NCBI GenBank assembly: GCA_002784045.1
Contig: PFJX01000026.1
Span: forward strand, 1-42,086
Length of the DNA stretch: 42,086 nucleotides
Direction: 5' to 3'
Source: Hydrogenophilales bacterium CG_4_10_14_3_um_filter_63_21
GTDB taxonomy: Bacteria > Pseudomonadota > Gammaproteobacteria > Burkholderiales > Thiobacillaceae
Shown here: piece by piece, positions 39,790 to 42,086 of the stretch
How the letters are laid out: the number at the start of each line of letters is the position of its first letter
How positions within the stretch are numbered: the stretch's first letter is position 1
Program-made: the position numbers and the translations under genes
The notes under the pieces: generated by a model
Databases searched by the model: none
What the model saw: only the letters and a program-made list of their open reading frames with translations
Told to the model about the DNA's origin: nothing

Positions 39790-42086
39790 TTCGAGTCTTT
39801 ACCTTTTACCCAGACATAAAACATCGGCAGATAGAACAGGCTCAGCACCGTGCCGATGAGCAAGCCGCCGATGGCGGTATCGGCCAGTGGCGACAGGCGT
39901 TCCAGCCCGACGGCGTGCTCCAGCGCCACCGGCAAGAGGCCGGCGATGGTGCCGAAGGCGGTCATCAGGATGGGACGATAGCGCAATCGGATGGAATCAC
40001 GTGCAGCTTCCAGGGGTTTGGCGCCATCGCGCTCGCGGGTGTGTATGAAATCCACCATCAGGATGGAATTTTTCACGATGATGGAGAACAGCAGAATGAT
40101 GCCCAGGATGGCCGGCAGCGCCATCGCCTTGTCGAACAGGAGCAGGCCCCACACCGCGCCGATGCCCGACAGCGGCAGCACGATCATGGCGATGCCGGCC
40201 AGCGTAAAGCTGCCGTAGGCCGGCACCAGCACCGCGAACAGCAGCAGCATACCGAGCATCATGCCGGCCATCATCGCCTTGCTGGATTCGGTGCCCTGGC
40301 CGTTGTCGCCCTTTTCCTCCAGCGTGACGCCGGGCGGCAGCACGGCGCGGGCGGCGGCTTCCGCCTGCGCGGAGAGCACGCTGGACGGCGCCTTCTCACG
40401 CCAGGCCAGGATGTCCAGGCTGTATTGCATGCGGTCGCGGGTCAGCGTGGAAACCGCTTGGGCACGGGCCAGGGTGCCGAGTTCGCTCAAGCTGACCGAC
40501 TGACCATTCGGGGTCTGGATCGGCAGCAACATCAGCGTGGCGGGTTCGGCGCGGTAAGCGTCGCTGAAGTAGCTGCGCACTGGGATCGCGCTCACGGTGG
40601 ACAATTTGGACAGGCTGGCCACCGCGCCACCTTTCAGCGGCAGTTGCGCCACCACCATTTCCGGCGTCAGGCCCAGGCTGCGCAGGCGTTCCTCGTCGAG
40701 CGCGAGCACGGTTTCCTGGGCGTCGGCATCCCACACCGTGGACACCGAAGTCAGCCCCGGCACCTTGGCCAGCGCTTCGCGCACCTTGGCGGCGGCTTCC
40801 GGCAGGCGGCGCCAGTCCTCGGAATAGAGGCGGATATCCACCGTCGCCTTGATGGTGGATATCGGGGTGATGCCGTAGCCATAGACGTCAGCGGCGGTGA
40901 TGCCAGGCAACGCGGCCAGGCGTTTACGCAGATCGGCCTCGATGCTCCAGGTGTCTTCGCTGCGCTCGAAGCGATTGACATAGGCCAGGGTGAAGGTGGC
41001 CTCGGCCGGCAGTTGGCCGGAGCCCTGCGAGATCACACCCGGCTCGGAGCCGAACACCAGGCTGACTCGTTTCAGGCGCTTGTCCCTCGTCAGTGCCTGC
41101 TCGAAGGCGGCCAGCCGGGCTTCCGCCACCGCCACAGGCTCGTTGGCGGAGAAGCGTACATGCGCCTTGATGATGCCGCTGTCCATCGGCGGCAGGGCGT
41201 CGCGCCCCACCAGCGGCATGATGAACACAAAGCTGGCCACCAGCAGGCCATAGGCCGGCAACACCAGCAGCCAGCGGCGCAGACTGCCGCCGGCGAACGA
41301 CCAGTCCAACCCGCGCATATACATCGCCGCTCCCGGCCCCAGCGTGCGCTGATAGAGCCGTTCCAGGAAACGTTCAAAGCGGGTCTTCTCCGGCAATCCG
41401 TTGCGATACCAGAAGAAGGAAAGGCGCGGGATGAAGGTGATGGCCACGAAATACGATACCAGCACGGCGATGATGAGCGGAAACACCAGATGCTTGAACA
41501 TCTGTTCAGTGAAGTCGCCGACGAACATCAACGGCGCAATCACCACGACGGTAGCGATGGTGCCGACAAACACCGGGAACAGCACTTCTTCGGTGCCGTG
41601 GCGGATGGCCGTGGCGATGTCCTCGTGCAGTTCGCCCAGGTGGCGCTCGATGTTCTCCAGCACGACCACGGCGTCGTCCACCAACATGCCCAAGGCCAGA
41701 ATCACTGCGGTCAGCACGATGGTGTTCATCTCCCAGCCGGTGAGCCAGAGCACCGCCAGCGTGATCAGGAACACCAGCGGGATGGAAATCAAGGCGGTAG
41801 TCACCGCACGCCAGTTGCCGAGGAAGAACAGGATGACGATGCTGGTGAAGATGATCGCGTCGCGCAGCGCCTCCATCATGTTGTTGTTAGAGGTCTCGAT
41901 CAGCTCGCCCTGGGTGTCGGCGATAGCGATTTCCAGGCCGGGATAACGCGCTTTCAGTTCTGGCAGTTTCGCTTCCGCTTCATTGATCGCGGTCGCAACC
42001 GCACCGCCGGGTGCGCGCTGGATGGCCACGGCGATGGCCGGCTTGCCATTGCCGTGATAGGCGGAGAAGCGTTCACCCTCGCCCAG
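39786..42086 (-). CDS. RND efflux permease, C-terminal 766 residues (cut by window end)
   Basis: This is an inner-membrane proton-driven RND transporter (AcrB/HAE family). The frame is open to the window edge: the sequence reads LGEGERFSAYHGNGKPAIAV upstream of the first candidate GTG at 42029, so the N-terminus lies outside. The transmembrane segment with the proton-relay aspartates is LALGMLVDDAVVVLENIERH. Later helices include MLLLFAVLVPAYGSFTLAGI and LFSIIVKNSILMVDFIHTRE, standard RND signatures. The periplasmic part between (PPMDSGIIKAHVRFSANEPV) is of the multidrug or organic-substrate rather than metal type, but the substrate is not certain. Its adaptor subunit is probably encoded just beyond the window. 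Confidence 0.92.
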   Translation of the reverse strand: MGEGERFSAYHGNGKPAIAVAIQRAPGGAVATAINEAEAKLPELKARYPGLEIAIADTQGELIETSNNNMMEALRDAIIFTSIVILFFLGNWRAVTTALISIPLVFLITLAVLWLTGWEMNTIVLTAVILALGMLVDDAVVVLENIERHLGELHEDIATAIRHGTEEVLFPVFVGTIATVVVIAPLMFVGDFTEQMFKHLVFPLIIAVLVSYFVAITFIPRLSFFWYRNGLPEKTRFERFLERLYQRTLGPGAAMYMRGLDWSFAGGSLRRWLLVLPAYGLLVASFVFIMPLVGRDALPPMDSGIIKAHVRFSANEPVAVAEARLAAFEQALTRDKRLKRVSLVFGSEPGVISQGSGQLPAEATFTLAYVNRFERSEDTWSIEADLRKRLAALPGITAADVYGYGITPISTIKATVDIRLYSEDWRRLPEAAAKVREALAKVPGLTSVSTVWDADAQETVLALDEERLRSLGLTPEMVVAQLPLKGGAVASLSKLSTVSAIPVRSYFSDAYRAEPATLMLLPIQTPNGQSVSLSELGTLARAQAVSTLTRDRMQYSLDILAWREKAPSSVLSAQAEAAARAVLPPGVTLEEKGDNGQGTESSKAMMAGMMLGMLLLFAVLVPAYGSFTLAGIAMIVLPLSGIGAVWGLLLFDKAMALPAILGIILLFSIIVKNSILMVDFIHTRERDGAKPLEAARDSIRLRYRPILMTAFGTIAGLLPVALEHAVGLERLSPLADTAIGGLLIGTVLSLFYLPMFYVWVKGKDSK

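Overview
The window is GC-rich, densely coding bacterial DNA from a Gram-negative organism. It carries LPS-core heptose genes, the lipid A flippase gene msbA, a TRAP transporter and an RND pump. The heptose kinase and adenylyltransferase are fused in one protein (HldE). That fusion is usual in Gammaproteobacteria, whereas Betaproteobacteria usually carry them as separate proteins, so a gammaproteobacterium is my best guess. Species cannot be read from the sequence. Abundant REP-like palindromes beginning TGTAGCGC support one genome with many such elements.

Layout. Positions 1-488 hold no convincing gene. Positions 489-2979 are a three-gene cassette of unknown function: a small protein, a protein with a degenerate triple repeat, and a tandem V4R-like protein. 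Positions 3114-27461 are a long plus-strand LPS/O-antigen-type gene cluster with many 4-base ATGA overlaps. It contains GT9, GT4 and GT2 glycosyltransferases, msbA, rfbF and rfbG (CDP-4-keto-6-deoxyglucose synthesis), an RfbC-like epimerase, a sugar C-methyltransferase, an SDR reductase, a CmcI-like protein, an asparagine-synthase-like amidotransferase, an FkbM methyltransferase and a CgeB-like protein. Non-sugar cargo interrupts it: an AAA/DUF4143 ATPase (7205-8392), a broken UPF0175/DUF3368 pair (14117-14839), a nucleotidyltransferase remnant (16080-16265), a VapBC-like pair (16313-17010) and a 43-codon aminotransferase remnant (17007-17138). Positions 27671-32018 on the minus strand are the core heptose operon hldE-hldD-waaF-waaE. 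The gene gmhA (32089) diverges from it and is followed by xseA, a dctPQM TRAP operon (34150-37180) and a radical SAM gene (37329-38960). The window ends with a minus-strand RND pump gene, cut by the window edge, and a TlpA-like thioredoxin gene.

How the genes work together. GmhA, HldE and HldD make ADP-L-glycero-D-manno-heptose. WaaF and up to three other GT9 proteins could use it or similar donors for the core. MsbA flips lipid A-core. RfbF and RfbG, with the epimerase, C-methyltransferase and SDR, could make a CDP-activated branched 6-deoxy sugar. The other transferases and the decorating enzymes would assemble and modify the outer saccharide.

The most unusual observations are a small MITE-like element with REP arms and apparent TA target duplications (14549-14680 and 38958-39133), an in-frame palindromic insertion in the waaE-like gene, serial insertion and decay of toxin-antitoxin genes between sugar genes, and the 489-2979 cassette.
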